DNA of 64,000 bases. Origin: Erysipelotrichaceae bacterium (GTDB taxonomy: Bacteria > Bacillota_I > Bacilli_A > Erysipelotrichales > Erysipelotrichaceae). Every line of letters begins with the position of its first letter. The stretch's first letter is position 1. Positions 18,790 to 27,341 of the stretch are shown one piece after another. The notes under the pieces are model-generated. The model was not told the DNA's origin, ran no database searches, and worked only from the letters and a program-made list of their open reading frames with translations. The stretch is from NCBI GenBank assembly GCA_030525525.1, contig JAUNEN010000007.1:1-64000 (forward strand), in the 5' to 3' direction. Both the position numbers and the translations under genes were made by a program.

Positions 18790-19941
18790 TTAATGTGAAT
18801 TCAGATATTCACTCAGGATTGCCGCATGTGCCGCAGCCCCGACGGCAATCGCACTTTCATCAGGATTGAATTCAGGCGAATGCAGAGGAGCTTTCGAGCT
18901 GACACCGATGTGATAGAACGAGCCCGGTCTTTCCAGCAGGAAATATCCGAAATCTTCCGATGTCATGGTTCCCTTTTCCATATTGATGACATTCTCTTTG
19001 CCAAGTACTTTTTCTGCAGCCTTCAATGCAAGAGTTGTTTCGGCATCATGGTTCTCCACACCCGGATAGCTGTAGATGATTTCGGTTTCTGCATAGACAC
19101 CGGTTTCTTCTTCAATCGACGCAATGATATCCAGAATCTTTCCGACCATCAGCTCTCTGTTTTCAAAGCTCATGGTTCTGAGAATGCCCATGAAATTTGC
19201 TTCATCGGGAATGACATTTCTGACTTTACCCGCCTGGATCATACCGATGGAAACAACATCCCGCTTTCCATTATGGATGCCGGTCAGCTCCTTCAGAGCA
19301 GTGCACATTTTGCATGCTGCATAGAGCGGATCAATTCCGTTTTCCGGCTCTGCGCCATGGCAGCCTTTGCCGTGCACGGTGATGTTGAATCTTGTCGATA
19401 CGGCATAAAAGCGGCCGTATTTAATGCCGATTGTCCCTGCTTTCATTTCCGGATTGACATGGGCGCCGAATACAGCATCAACTCCGTTCAGCGCACCTGC
19501 CTTGATCATTCTTTCCGCACCGCCGGCATTTTCTTCAGCCGGCTGCAGAAGAAAGACGACATTTCCATGCAGTTCATCACGGTGTGCGCTCAAAAGCTTT
19601 GCGGCGCCGATCAGAGCACTCATATGCAGATCATGGCCGCAGGCATGCATGAATCCGTCGATTTCCGATGCAAACGGAAGGTTTGTATTTTCCTGCAGAG
19701 GCAGCGCATCCATATCTGTTCTGAGTGCGACTGTTCTGCCTTCGTATTTTCCTCTCAGAATTCCGACGGCTGCGGTTTCAAGCATTCTTGTCACTTCAAC
19801 GCCGCACTTTTCCAGTTCGTCAATCAACAGCTGTGAAGTAAAAAATTCACAGTTTCCGCCTTCCGGATGGCGGTGCAGCTTTCTTCGTAATTCAATCAGT
19901 CCGGGTTCAATTTCCTTCGCTTCTTTCAGCCAGTCTGTCAT
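18790..19941 (-). CDS. M20-family amidohydrolase, probable N-acetyldiaminopimelate deacetylase
   Basis: A 383-residue two-metal M20D amidohydrolase. Metal ligands are visible in HACGHDLHM (Cys, His), LLQPAEENAGG (Glu-Glu), AHVNPE and the final LHSPEFNPDE (His). M20D members hydrolyse N-acyl amino acids; the group includes the deacetylase of the acetyl-DAP branch of lysine synthesis. The choice rests on context: it is the last gene of the lysine-riboswitch operon dapA-dapB. Whether the acetyltransferase DapH and aminotransferase exist is not visible here. AGGAGG is five bases before the ATG. Confidence 0.8.
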   Translation of the reverse strand: MTDWLKEAKEIEPGLIELRRKLHRHPEGGNCEFFTSQLLIDELEKCGVEVTRMLETAAVGILRGKYEGRTVALRTDMDALPLQENTNLPFASEIDGFMHACGHDLHMSALIGAAKLLSAHRDELHGNVVFLLQPAEENAGGAERMIKAGALNGVDAVFGAHVNPEMKAGTIGIKYGRFYAVSTRFNITVHGKGCHGAEPENGIDPLYAACKMCTALKELTGIHNGKRDVVSIGMIQAGKVRNVIPDEANFMGILRTMSFENRELMVGKILDIIASIEEETGVYAETEIIYSYPGVENHDAETTLALKAAEKVLGKENVINMEKGTMTSEDFGYFLLERPGSFYHIGVSSKAPLHSPEFNPDESAIAVGAAAHAAILSEYLNSH

Positions 19942-19988
19942 GGCAACCTCCTGTCATCCGTTAAGGGTATCTGTGAATTCAGTCTTGA

Positions 19989-20729
19989 TTACTTTGCGAT
20001 CATGTTGTTCATGTTGTAAAGACCGGGGCCGCAGGTAATCAGATACTCTGCCGCTGCCAGTGCCCCATCCGCAAACACTGCTCTGCTTTGTGCTTCATGG
20101 GAAAGCGTCAGGCATTCGTTTCCGGTATGGATATAGATCTCATGTGTTCCGACTTCCGAGCCAAGGCGCAGTGAATGAATTCCGATTTCTTCTTTTCTGC
20201 GCTTGCCGTTTTCATGTCTGCCGATCACATATTCGCTTTCGCTTCTTTCTTCTTTGATCGCATCCGCCAGCAGCAATGCGGTGCCGCTCGGCACATCGAG
20301 CTTCTGGTTATGATGCTTTTCGACAATTTCAATATCCGCATCAGGGAACATCTTCACCGCTTCACGGGCAATCCGGGCCAGTACGGCAATTCCGATTGAC
20401 ATGTTTGCCGAAAGGAAGACGGGAATTGTTTCCGAAGCATCCCGGATCATCTGCTTTTCATCTGCGTCATGTCCGGTTGTACAGATCACTGCAGGCATTT
20501 TATGGCTGACACACCATTCAGTGATTTCCTTTGCGGAAGCGTGATTTGAGAAATCAATCAATACATCCGCTTCTGCACTACAGTCCGCCAAGCTGCGATA
20601 GCATCTGTCATTTTCAAGGTTTGAATCAATTGCAACATAGGCAGCGATTTCATGTTCAGGATGCTTTGCCAGAAGAGACACAAGCATCTGTCCCATCCTG
20701 CCGGTATATCCGTAAAGTATTATTCTCAT
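19989..20729 (-). CDS. dapB: 4-hydroxy-tetrahydrodipicolinate reductase
   Basis: A 246-residue NAD(P)H-dependent reductase of the lysine/diaminopimelate pathway. Motifs: IILYGYTGRMGQML (Rossmann), VLIDFSNHAS, VEKHHNQKLDVPSGTALLLAD (catalytic His-His/Lys region, PSGTA substrate loop). GGAGT lies before the ATG. Four bases separate it from dapA upstream and 47 from the M20 gene downstream. Confidence 0.96.
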   Translation of the reverse strand: MRIILYGYTGRMGQMLVSLLAKHPEHEIAAYVAIDSNLENDRCYRSLADCSAEADVLIDFSNHASAKEITEWCVSHKMPAVICTTGHDADEKQMIRDASETIPVFLSANMSIGIAVLARIAREAVKMFPDADIEIVEKHHNQKLDVPSGTALLLADAIKEERSESEYVIGRHENGKRRKEEIGIHSLRLGSEVGTHEIYIHTGNECLTLSHEAQSRAVFADGALAAAEYLITCGPGLYNMNNMIAK

Positions 20730-20733
20730 CTGT

Positions 20734-21627
20734 TTACTCCCCGATCAATCCAAGCTTCTTCATTTCAGCAAAGAGCACATTGCGGTGTTCTTCTTCCATC
20801 GGTGTCAGAGGCATTCTGAGATAATCAGCACCGTATCCCATCGCAGCCATGGCAGCCTTGACAGGAATCGGATTGACTTCCGAGAACAGTGCATGGATCA
20901 AAGGAAGATACTTCAACTGCATTTCCAGAGCTCCCTTTGTATCGCCTTCCATGAACTTTCTGCACATTTCACTTGTTTCCTTCGGCAGAAGATTTGACAG
21001 TACGGAAATCACACCGGAACCGCCGAGTGAAAGAATCGGAACGATCTGATCGTCATTGCCGGAATAGATTGCCATTTCATCCCCGACAAGAGCCGCGATA
21101 TCCGCAACCTGGGAAATGTTGCCGCTGGCTTCCTTGATTGCCGCAATGTTGCGGTAGCCTTTGAGCTTTGCGAATGTTGAAGGTGCGATGTTGATGCCGG
21201 TACGGCCGGCAATGTTATAAAGAACAAGCGGTTTTGTTGATGCGTCAGCGATCATCTGAAACATTTTGACAAGACCGTTCTGGGTTGCTTTGTTGTAATA
21301 CGGCGTCACAATCAGGTTTGCATCATAGCCGATTTCACATGCGGCTTTTGTCAGCTCAACTGCATAAGCCGTGTCATTGGAACCGGTGCCGGCAATCATC
21401 GGAACTCTGCCGGCAGCTCTTTCAAATGCAAAGCGCAGAACTTCCTGATGTTCATCATCGCTCAGCGTGCTGCCCTCACCTGTTGTTCCGGCAATCAGCA
21501 ATGCGTCAATTCCTGATTCAATCTGCCAGTCGATGAGTCTGCCGAACGCCTCGTAGTCGACAGCTCCTGATTCATTCATGGGTGTGATCAATGCCGTGCA
21601 GGCACCTTTGAAGATTTCGTTTTTCAT
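20734..21627 (-). CDS. dapA: 4-hydroxy-tetrahydrodipicolinate synthase
   Basis: A 297-residue TIM-barrel class I aldolase that condenses pyruvate with aspartate semialdehyde. TALITPMNESG at the N-terminus, IAGTTGEGSTLSDDE (TTGE, pyruvate-binding), the Tyr of YYNKATQ and the Schiff-base Lys in IAAIKEASGN are visible. The start at 21627 is set by GGGAG 7 bases upstream; the longer frame to 21681 enters the riboswitch terminator. First gene of the riboswitch-controlled operon. Confidence 0.96.
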   Translation of the reverse strand: MKNEIFKGACTALITPMNESGAVDYEAFGRLIDWQIESGIDALLIAGTTGEGSTLSDDEHQEVLRFAFERAAGRVPMIAGTGSNDTAYAVELTKAACEIGYDANLIVTPYYNKATQNGLVKMFQMIADASTKPLVLYNIAGRTGINIAPSTFAKLKGYRNIAAIKEASGNISQVADIAALVGDEMAIYSGNDDQIVPILSLGGSGVISVLSNLLPKETSEMCRKFMEGDTKGALEMQLKYLPLIHALFSEVNPIPVKAAMAAMGYGADYLRMPLTPMEEEHRNVLFAEMKKLGLIGE

Positions 21628-21656
21628 TTCTGTTCTCCCTTCCCCAAAAACTGCAG

Positions 21657-21701
21657 GATATATAAACGGCTGATACTTCATAAATATTGTGCATCAGCCG
21701 T
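21657..21701 (-). terminator. Riboswitch-controlled terminator before dapA
   Basis: ACGGCTGAT (21666-21674) / ATCAGCCGT (21693-21701), followed on the minus strand by TTTATATA. The U-tract is interrupted, as in some conditional terminators. Confidence 0.8.
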
Positions 21702-21900
21702 CAACGTACCTCATCGGTTTCACAATTCATATAGCACTCCGCCAATGCGACAGTCATACAGATCTTTTCCGCATGCCCAGCAGAACTTGCGCCTCATTCC
21801 GCTTCGGCAGTTTCGCCTTTCAGTCTTTCCGGATGCTGCGAACATCCCTGATCAGGACCTACTCTTCTCAACTGCGCCTCTATCCTTGATTGCAGTATTC
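21657..21900 (-). ncRNA. Lysine riboswitch (L box)
   Basis: The leader before dapA carries the L-box core on the minus strand: GATAGAGGCGCAGTTGAG near the 5' end (about 21873-21890), AAGAGTA, CTGCCGAAGCGGAA in the middle, TGCTGGGCATGCGG, ATGACTGTCGCATTGG and GGAGTGCTAT near the closing stem. Downstream is a terminator hairpin. In known L boxes bound lysine favours termination, so dapA-dapB-M20 would be expressed when lysine is low. Boundaries are approximate. Confidence 0.9.
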
Positions 21901-21910
21901 AGTTTTCGGC

Positions 21911-21939
21911 ATTCTATCATGCATATCATGATGCGTCAA
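21911..21939 (-). promoter_or_regulatory. Promoter of the dap operon
   Basis: TTGACG (21934-21939) and TAGAAT (21911-21916) on the minus strand with exactly 17 bases between, just upstream of the riboswitch. Confidence 0.85.
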
Positions 21940-21952
21940 TGCTGTTGATGTA

Positions 21953-21981
21953 TTGCGAAATAAAACATTTTCTCCTATAAT
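21953..21981 (+). promoter_or_regulatory. Promoter of tRNA-Thr
   Basis: TTGCGA (21953-21958), 17-base spacer, TATAAT (21976-21981), 15 bases before the tRNA. Confidence 0.85.
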
Positions 21982-21996
21982 AAGATGGCTTCACAG

Positions 21997-22069
21997 GCCG
22001 GCATAGCTCAGTTGGTAGAGCAAATCATTCGTAATGATTAGGTCGCAGGTTCAAGTCCTGTTGCCGGCA
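21997..22069 (+). tRNA. tRNA-Thr (anticodon CGT)
   Basis: Acceptor GCCGGCA / TGCCGGC, D-arm GCTC/GAGC, anticodon stem AATCA/TGATT with loop TTCGTAA (anticodon CGT, threonine ACG), T-loop TTCAAGT. 73 bases with discriminator A; CCA not encoded. Confidence 0.95.
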
Positions 22070-22078
22070 CCTGAAATC

Positions 22079-22102
22079 ATCCGCACCATGCGGATTTTCT
22101 TT
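22079..22102 (+). terminator. Terminator of tRNA-Thr
   Basis: ATCCGCA (22079-22085) / TGCGGAT (22089-22095) with a three-base loop and a T-rich tail. It stands between the tRNA and the flavin reductase gene. Confidence 0.85.
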
Positions 22103-22119
22103 TACTCAAAGGAGAGCCA

Positions 22120-22716
22120 ATGAGCAGACAATACTGGAAACCTTCAAATATGCTGTATCCGATTCCGGCAGTCATGATCACCTGCCGCGATGAAAACGGC
22201 AGAGACAATGTCATGACGGCAGCCTGGGCAGGAACGATCTGTTCCGATCCGGTCATGGTTTCTGTCTCGATCCGCAAGGAGCGCTATTCACACGATATCA
22301 TCATGAAGAGCGGCGAATTTGTCATCTGTACAACAAACCGCAGACTGACGAAAGTAACAGATTTTGTCGGCGTGAGAAGCGGCCGCGATCTTGATAAATT
22401 CGCACTTGAAAATGATCTTCATATCACCCGTGCCAAAGCAAAACATGTCAATGCGCCGTTGATTGCCGAAAGTCCTGTGTGTCTTGAATGCAAGGTCAGA
22501 CAGGTGCTTGAGCTCGGTTCGCATGATATGTTCATCGCCGAAGTACTCAGCACCGATATCGATGATGCATATCTCGATGAAAATGGCAGGCTGGATCTGC
22601 GCAAGGCAGACCTGATTGCCTACAGTCATGGCGAATACTACGCGCTCGGCGAGCTGCTTGGCAAATTCGGATATTCCGTCAAAAAGCCGAGAAGAAAGAA
22701 AACATTGAAGAAATGA
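22120..22716 (+). CDS. Flavin reductase family protein
   Basis: A 198-residue protein of the FMN-binding split-barrel flavin-reductase-like family: PSNMLYPIPAVMITCRDENG, NVMTAAWAGTICSDPVMVSV (FMN-contacting TAAW segment) and SGEFVICTTNRRL. The C-terminus is basic (KKPRRKKTLKK). Members reduce flavins or act as flavoproteins with unknown partners; no monooxygenase lies nearby. GGAGAG precedes the ATG. Transcribed either from its own weak promoter or by read-through from tRNA-Thr. Confidence 0.88.
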   Translation: MSRQYWKPSNMLYPIPAVMITCRDENGRDNVMTAAWAGTICSDPVMVSVSIRKERYSHDIIMKSGEFVICTTNRRLTKVTDFVGVRSGRDLDKFALENDLHITRAKAKHVNAPLIAESPVCLECKVRQVLELGSHDMFIAEVLSTDIDDAYLDENGRLDLRKADLIAYSHGEYYALGELLGKFGYSVKKPRRKKTLKK

Positions 22717-22718
22717 CA

Positions 22719-22754
22719 AACGCCTCCTGATTTAATTCAGGAAGCGTTTTTTGT
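22719..22754. terminator. Bidirectional terminator
   Basis: AACGC-C-TCCTGA / TCAGGA-A-GCGTT (22719-22747) with one internal mismatch and T6 on the plus side. Lies between the converging flavin reductase and rpiB genes. Confidence 0.85.
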
Positions 22755-22767
22755 TTTCAGATGTTTT

Positions 22768-23229
22768 TTACTGTGCAGCGCTGAGTGACTGTGTTTCTTC
22801 GATCTCGGCAATCATATCAATTCTGTGCTGATGTCTGCCGCCTTCAAATTCAGTTTCAAGCCATGCATCGACAATTGCCTTGGCTGTTTCAAGGCCGACA
22901 ATTCTTGCGCCGAAGCAGATGATGTTTGCATTGTTGTGTGCTTTGGTCAGTCTGGCACTGACCGGATCAGAACAAGCTGCAGCTCTGATTCCCTTCACTT
23001 TGTTGGCAGCCATCGAAATGCCGATTCCGGTTCCGCAGATTAATACACCGCCGTCAACTTCATGGTCAGCGACAAGCTTTCCTGCCTTATATGCAGCGAT
23101 CGCATAATCGAATGATTCATTTGTGTCGGTGCCGACATTGACCACTTCGATTCCTTTCTGTTCAAGATATGCCATGATCTGAAATTTCAGTTCTGTTGCG
23201 GCATGATCATTTCCAATAACAAGTTTCAT
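22768..23229 (-). CDS. rpiB: Ribose-5-phosphate isomerase B
   Basis: A 153-residue RpiB/LacAB-family isomerase interconverting ribose-5-P and ribulose-5-P. Motifs: IGNDHAATELK (DHA, phosphate-binding), VADHEVDGGVLICGTGIGIS (catalytic Cys in CGTGIG), AACSDPVSARLTKAHNNANI and FGARIVG. GGAGG precedes the ATG. The single copy without LacA/LacB partners favours the pentose phosphate role; allose-6-P isomerase activity is possible. Confidence 0.93.
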   Translation of the reverse strand: MKLVIGNDHAATELKFQIMAYLEQKGIEVVNVGTDTNESFDYAIAAYKAGKLVADHEVDGGVLICGTGIGISMAANKVKGIRAAACSDPVSARLTKAHNNANIICFGARIVGLETAKAIVDAWLETEFEGGRHQHRIDMIAEIEETQSLSAAQ

Positions 23230-23311
23230 ATCATCCTCCAGTTCCTGCTCATTATACGCTAAACATCACAATTTCCATATGTTCAAAATATGAAATCATC
23301 CGCTTATTTCA

Positions 23312-23340
23312 GAAAAAAAGATGCCCGCATGTGCGGACAC
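23312..23340 (-). terminator. Terminator of the DUF937 gene
   Basis: TGtCCGCA / TGCGGgCA stem (23322-23338) with a T7 tract on the minus strand. Confidence 0.85.
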
Positions 23341-23354
23341 CTGAATGATTCTGA

Positions 23355-23975
23355 TTATTTCATGAGTGAAAGCAGTGAAGAAAGAAGCGCTGTGCCGTCA
23401 TCCTTTGCGGAAGCACTCTGTTGTGTTGTGCCGCCAAGCAGTGTTCCGAGAATGCCGCCGATGCCGCTGCCGCTTTGGGTGCTCTGGAAGATTGCCGCAA
23501 GATCGGATACATCCAGACCGTCGGAAAGGTCGACGCCCTTCTTCTGATTTGCCTGTGCCTGTGAGCCGGCTGTTGCAGCTGCAGAAAGGGAAGAAAGAAG
23601 TGTCGGAGCGATGGACGCAAGAACACTTGTGACATCAGCTGCCGGAACATTCGCCTTTGTTGCGATTTCTTCAACTGCACTCTGTTCGCTGTCGCCGAAG
23701 ATATGTCTCATGATGGCTGCGCCGTCATTTACATCTGCTTCTGCAATCTGCTCAGGCATTGCCTTTGTGCTTCTGTGCTGGGTCAATGCGCCGAGAAGCG
23801 ACTGTGCACCGTTTGTATTGGATGCATTCTTTGTCATGAATTTGATGATCAGAGGAAGTGCATAGGAAAGAATTGTAAGGACGCTGACGCCTTTGACACC
23901 TGTCTTCTGGGATGTTGCGTCAACTGATGACTGGTTTGTGAAGCTGCTGAGCAATACCTGTAACAAATTATTCAT
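23355..23975 (-). CDS. DUF937 family protein
   Basis: A 206-residue protein rich in Ala, Ser, Gln and Gly, typical of DUF937: FTNQSSVDATSQKTGVKG, LTILSYALPLIIKFM, MRHIFGDSEQ and SVLASIAPTLLSSL. The C-terminus is a low-complexity Gly/Ser/Thr region (SGSGIGGILGTLLGGTTQQS) ending LLSSLLSLMK. Function of the family is unknown; no signal peptide or clear membrane helix. GGAGGG precedes the ATG. Single-gene unit between terminators. Confidence 0.85.
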   Translation of the reverse strand: MNNLLQVLLSSFTNQSSVDATSQKTGVKGVSVLTILSYALPLIIKFMTKNASNTNGAQSLLGALTQHRSTKAMPEQIAEADVNDGAAIMRHIFGDSEQSAVEEIATKANVPAADVTSVLASIAPTLLSSLSAAATAGSQAQANQKKGVDLSDGLDVSDLAAIFQSTQSGSGIGGILGTLLGGTTQQSASAKDDGTALLSSLLSLMK

Positions 23976-24021
23976 AGTAACCCTCCGTTTTCTTAATCAT
24001 ACAACGATTGCTTTATGCATA

Positions 24022-24058
24022 TAAAGAAAAAGGATACTTCGTTCATGAAATATCCTTT
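24022..24058 (-). terminator. Terminator of the pyrophosphatase gene
   Basis: AAAGGATA (24029-24036) / TATCCTTT (24051-24058) with a T-rich tail on the minus strand, a few bases after the stop. Confidence 0.85.
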
Positions 24059-24063
24059 GTTTT

Positions 24064-25698
24064 TCAGAATTCAAGTGCTTCGTTGATGGCCGGAACAATC
24101 TGCTTTTTCCTTGAGAAAACACCATGCTGAACAGAATGGGTTTCGCCGGGCAGATCAGGATAGACATCCAGAATCTTGTCTGCTTTTTCACCGACCGTAT
24201 AGAAGATCGAACCATCTTCAAGAACGGAAGTAAAGCATACAACCAGAAGGTCAAGCTCCTTCTTTTCATACAGGCGGTTCATGTCGCGGCTGATTTCAAT
24301 TTCCCTGCTTCTCATCTTCTCAACCGAAGGCACGATGGTCTGCGAAATCATCGTACGGATGCCGCCGATGTCATAGTATTTGATATCCTGCACAATCATT
24401 TCATAGATGCTCTGATTGATGCTGGAGGCAGAAGCCGTAAACATTTCTTTGGCGAATGTATCAATATCAAGATCAGCCAGTGCAGCCAGGATGTTGGCAG
24501 TATCGATATCCTTTCTGGTGGTTGTCGGCGACTGGAACACAAGGGTATCCGACAGCAATGCGCCAAGCAGAAGTCCTGCCAGATTGGCCGGAATCGGAAT
24601 CTGATTTTCACGGAACATCGTTGCGATGATCGTGGCGGTTGAACCGATGATTTCATTACGGAATGAAACCGGCTGGGTTGTTGCGAAGTCATTGATTCTG
24701 TGATGATCGATAACTTCAAGAATCTGTGCTTTTTCTACATTGCGGACGGATTGTGAGAATTCATTATGATCGACCAGAATGATCTTCTTGTTTTTATGAT
24801 TCAGAATATGGAATCTTGAAACATAGCCGCATAAAACCTTTTTCTCATTGACCACCGGATAGCTTCTGAATCTTGTTTTCAGCATCTTGTTTCCGGCATC
24901 TTCCGCAAATTCATCAGAGCGGAATGTAATCGGATCATCGGTCATGATGAGCCTGACAGGCGGAGCGAAGAACAGATAGCGGCTGGTATTCATGGCGCCA
25001 TGTCCCGACAGAATGATCGGGCAGTGATACTCTGCGGCTGCTTTTTTCACTTCATCTTTGATGCCGTTGGACCAGACGACAATCAGCATTCCCGCACCCT
25101 TTTCAATTAACTGCTTCTGGGCGGCTGTGTCATTGCCGACAATGACAATCCTGTCTTCCGCATTGTAGTTGTCAACCTTTGTTTCGTTCAGTGCGACAAT
25201 CGAAGTTTTTCCGTTGTAATGAACCTGATCATCGTTGTAGACAATTGTTCCGTCGATTGTCTCCGCAATCTCTTCGACGGTTGTCTGCTTCAGCAGCTCG
25301 ATTTCGGCAGCCGTATCGCCCAGGCCGATATTGGCCAGATCGCTTTTGGAAACATAGCCTGCAATCGTACCGTCTTCGTGAGTGACCGCAAATGAGTTGC
25401 GTTCATATTCATGCATTTTGGAAATTGCATCACGCACGGTTGTTTCAGGTGTGATGGAAACCGGTTCATCAAGTTCAAGATCGGCAAGTGTGATTCTTGC
25501 GTCTTTTAAAAGAAGCGGTTTTTCAAAACCGAAACGCTTCAGAAGGTATTCCGTTTCATTGTTCAGATCTCCGAGCCGGCACGGAATTGATTTGATTCCG
25601 TTTGCCCGTTTGAAAAAAGCATACGCAATTGCGGAAGCGACTGAGTCGGTATCAGGATGCTGATGGCCTGTGATATAGACCGGTGATTCGTTTTTCAT
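24064..25698 (-). CDS. ppaC: Manganese-dependent inorganic pyrophosphatase with CBS and DRTGG domains
   Basis: A 544-residue family II pyrophosphatase of the regulated type. DHH catalytic domain at the N-terminus (TGHQHPDTDSVASAIAY, metal-binding His/Asp), then a CBS domain (DEPVSITPETTVRDAI), a DRTGG domain (about 120-240), a second CBS domain, and the catalytic portion resumes (ILVDHNEFSQS, EVIDHHRINDF) with DHHA2 at the C-terminus. CBS-PPases are controlled by adenine nucleotides. It drives biosynthesis by removing PPi, notable beside a PPi-type PFK in the same window. The start at 25698 follows GGAG; a Met 10 codons upstream precedes that site and is rejected. Confidence 0.93.
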   Translation of the reverse strand: MKNESPVYITGHQHPDTDSVASAIAYAFFKRANGIKSIPCRLGDLNNETEYLLKRFGFEKPLLLKDARITLADLELDEPVSITPETTVRDAISKMHEYERNSFAVTHEDGTIAGYVSKSDLANIGLGDTAAEIELLKQTTVEEIAETIDGTIVYNDDQVHYNGKTSIVALNETKVDNYNAEDRIVIVGNDTAAQKQLIEKGAGMLIVVWSNGIKDEVKKAAAEYHCPIILSGHGAMNTSRYLFFAPPVRLIMTDDPITFRSDEFAEDAGNKMLKTRFRSYPVVNEKKVLCGYVSRFHILNHKNKKIILVDHNEFSQSVRNVEKAQILEVIDHHRINDFATTQPVSFRNEIIGSTATIIATMFRENQIPIPANLAGLLLGALLSDTLVFQSPTTTRKDIDTANILAALADLDIDTFAKEMFTASASSINQSIYEMIVQDIKYYDIGGIRTMISQTIVPSVEKMRSREIEISRDMNRLYEKKELDLLVVCFTSVLEDGSIFYTVGEKADKILDVYPDLPGETHSVQHGVFSRKKQIVPAINEALEF

Positions 25699-25744
25699 GA
25701 ATACGGATTCTCCTTCCCTGGACAACATTATTTTAGCACCGCAG

Positions 25745-25775
25745 GAAAAAAAGGCACATATATCAGATATATGCC
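25745..25775 (-). terminator. Terminator of the glycerophosphodiesterase gene
   Basis: GGCAtATAT-type stem across ATATATCAGATATAT (25753-25775) followed by T7 on the minus strand; it begins next to the stop codon. Confidence 0.8.
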
Positions 25776-27314
25776 TCAGTTTGCACGGATTTCATCTGCG
25801 TGCAGATAATCGGATGTGATGCCGCTGACATATGCGTCAAGCGAGCGCACAGCCGATTCATTGTTCACGGTCCATAGCTCAAGCGGCACCCCGCGCGCCG
25901 AGCAGATCTCTGCAATCTTCGGATCGGATGACAGAGCCGCATCCAGGAAAATATCAATCGACTCTGCTCTTTGGGCAGCCAGTGAATCTGCAATGCCTGC
26001 AATGTCCGGAGCTGCACCGATCAGATACCCGAGCCGCTGTGCAGGGTCGCGGTTGATCACAAACTGCAGTGCTTCTCTTGAGAAGCTGATCCATGTCACC
26101 TGATTTCTCAGTCCCGCGGCGTCGACCATCGCCATCAACAGATCAACCTCTGCCTGGGTATCGACCGTTTCTCCTTTCATTTCAAGATACGGATGAATGC
26201 CGTAAGCTTTGCAGAAAGCAAGGAAGGCTTCCAGGGATGTGATCTTAAGACCTTTATATTCTTCGCCGCAGGCAATGCCGAAGTCATAGTTCAGTACCTG
26301 CTCATAAGTGAGTTCGGAAATATGAACCATATTGGCAATCGGTGAGCCGTCAGCGTTTCTGGCAACCGAATTGATCGTTTCATTATGCAGCAGTACCGGA
26401 ATCCCGTCAGATGTAAACTGGATGTCGCATTCCACATACTGGTATCCCTGTTCATACGAAAGCATATATGCTTTTAAGGAATTCTCAGGTGCTTCGATAT
26501 GATAGCCGCGGTGATTGACCGACCGCATTATTTCTTCATGACGAGCCAGAACAAGATCATTCACCGGAATGATTTTTGTTTCTTCGGCAATCTTCATACT
26601 TTCGGGAACCGGACAGTAATACGGTCCGTTTTCCTGTTTCATCATGTCAGTTCTGATATGACCGTTTTCATCATAGAGCAGCCTTCTGCCGTCACTCAGG
26701 AAGACTTCATCACTCTCAATGCGGGCATTTCCGTTCTGAGCGTTCAGATAATAGAAGCCTTCTTCCCCTTCAACAAAGAGAAGTGCATCTTCATTTTCAA
26801 GACCGATCTTCTGACCGTCTTCATACCAGAAAGTTCCCTCTTCACGTTTCACCCATTCGTGATCAAGCACTCTGCCTTCGGCATTCAGTTCATAATAGCG
26901 GCCTTCAATCTCGCCTGATTCATCAATCAGCCAGCCGTGATCTTTTGTGTAGTAATATCTGCCGTCCTCACCTTCATACCAGCCGGTGATCAATCGGCCT
27001 CTCTCATCTGTGCGGATGTCATGGAAGTCCTGACCGTCTTCGGAAACGACGAGTGTTTTTGAAACAACCGGAATGCGTTCTTCGTCATTTCCTGTTTTGT
27101 AGAAAATGCCGCCTTCCATATCATAGCGGATGGTCTCATCCACCCTGACAAGAGGTTTTTCATAGACATACCGATATTCCGTATCTACAGCAGACTGGGC
27201 ATAGATTGTATAGATTCTGATACCTGCAAACGTGATCGCTGAAAGGACGATGACTGCCAGCACCGCTTTGACCCATTTTTTCAGTCTGCGCTTTCTTCTT
27301 TTCTTCTTTGCCAT
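25776..27314 (-). CDS. Membrane-anchored glycerophosphodiester phosphodiesterase with wall-binding-like repeats
   Basis: About 512 residues. A basic N-terminus (KKKRRKRRLKKW) is followed by one membrane helix (about 16-37), putting the rest outside. Residues about 60-240 hold aromatic/Gly repeats such as LITGWYEGEDGRYYYTKDHG and GRYYELNAEG, resembling choline/cell-wall-binding repeats. The GDPD barrel starts near 265: NHRGYHIEAPENSL (HRG), VECDIQFTSDG (E.D metal ligands), LLHNETINS, and YLEMKGE. It would release glycerol-3-P from extracellular glycerophosphodiesters or teichoic acid. A GTG at 27326 is an alternative start. Downstream of and close to a TetR gene on the same strand. Confidence 0.85.
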   Translation of the reverse strand: MAKKKRRKRRLKKWVKAVLAVIVLSAITFAGIRIYTIYAQSAVDTEYRYVYEKPLVRVDETIRYDMEGGIFYKTGNDEERIPVVSKTLVVSEDGQDFHDIRTDERGRLITGWYEGEDGRYYYTKDHGWLIDESGEIEGRYYELNAEGRVLDHEWVKREEGTFWYEDGQKIGLENEDALLFVEGEEGFYYLNAQNGNARIESDEVFLSDGRRLLYDENGHIRTDMMKQENGPYYCPVPESMKIAEETKIIPVNDLVLARHEEIMRSVNHRGYHIEAPENSLKAYMLSYEQGYQYVECDIQFTSDGIPVLLHNETINSVARNADGSPIANMVHISELTYEQVLNYDFGIACGEEYKGLKITSLEAFLAFCKAYGIHPYLEMKGETVDTQAEVDLLMAMVDAAGLRNQVTWISFSREALQFVINRDPAQRLGYLIGAAPDIAGIADSLAAQRAESIDIFLDAALSSDPKIAEICSARGVPLELWTVNNESAVRSLDAYVSGITSDYLHADEIRAN

Positions 27315-27341
27315 AATCGTTCTCACTGTCCCGCAATCATA

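Noticed and set aside
18826-19836. Plus-strand open frame of about 336 codons
   Set aside because: Antisense to the M20 deacylase, with cysteine/histidine-rich shadow composition and no start signal.
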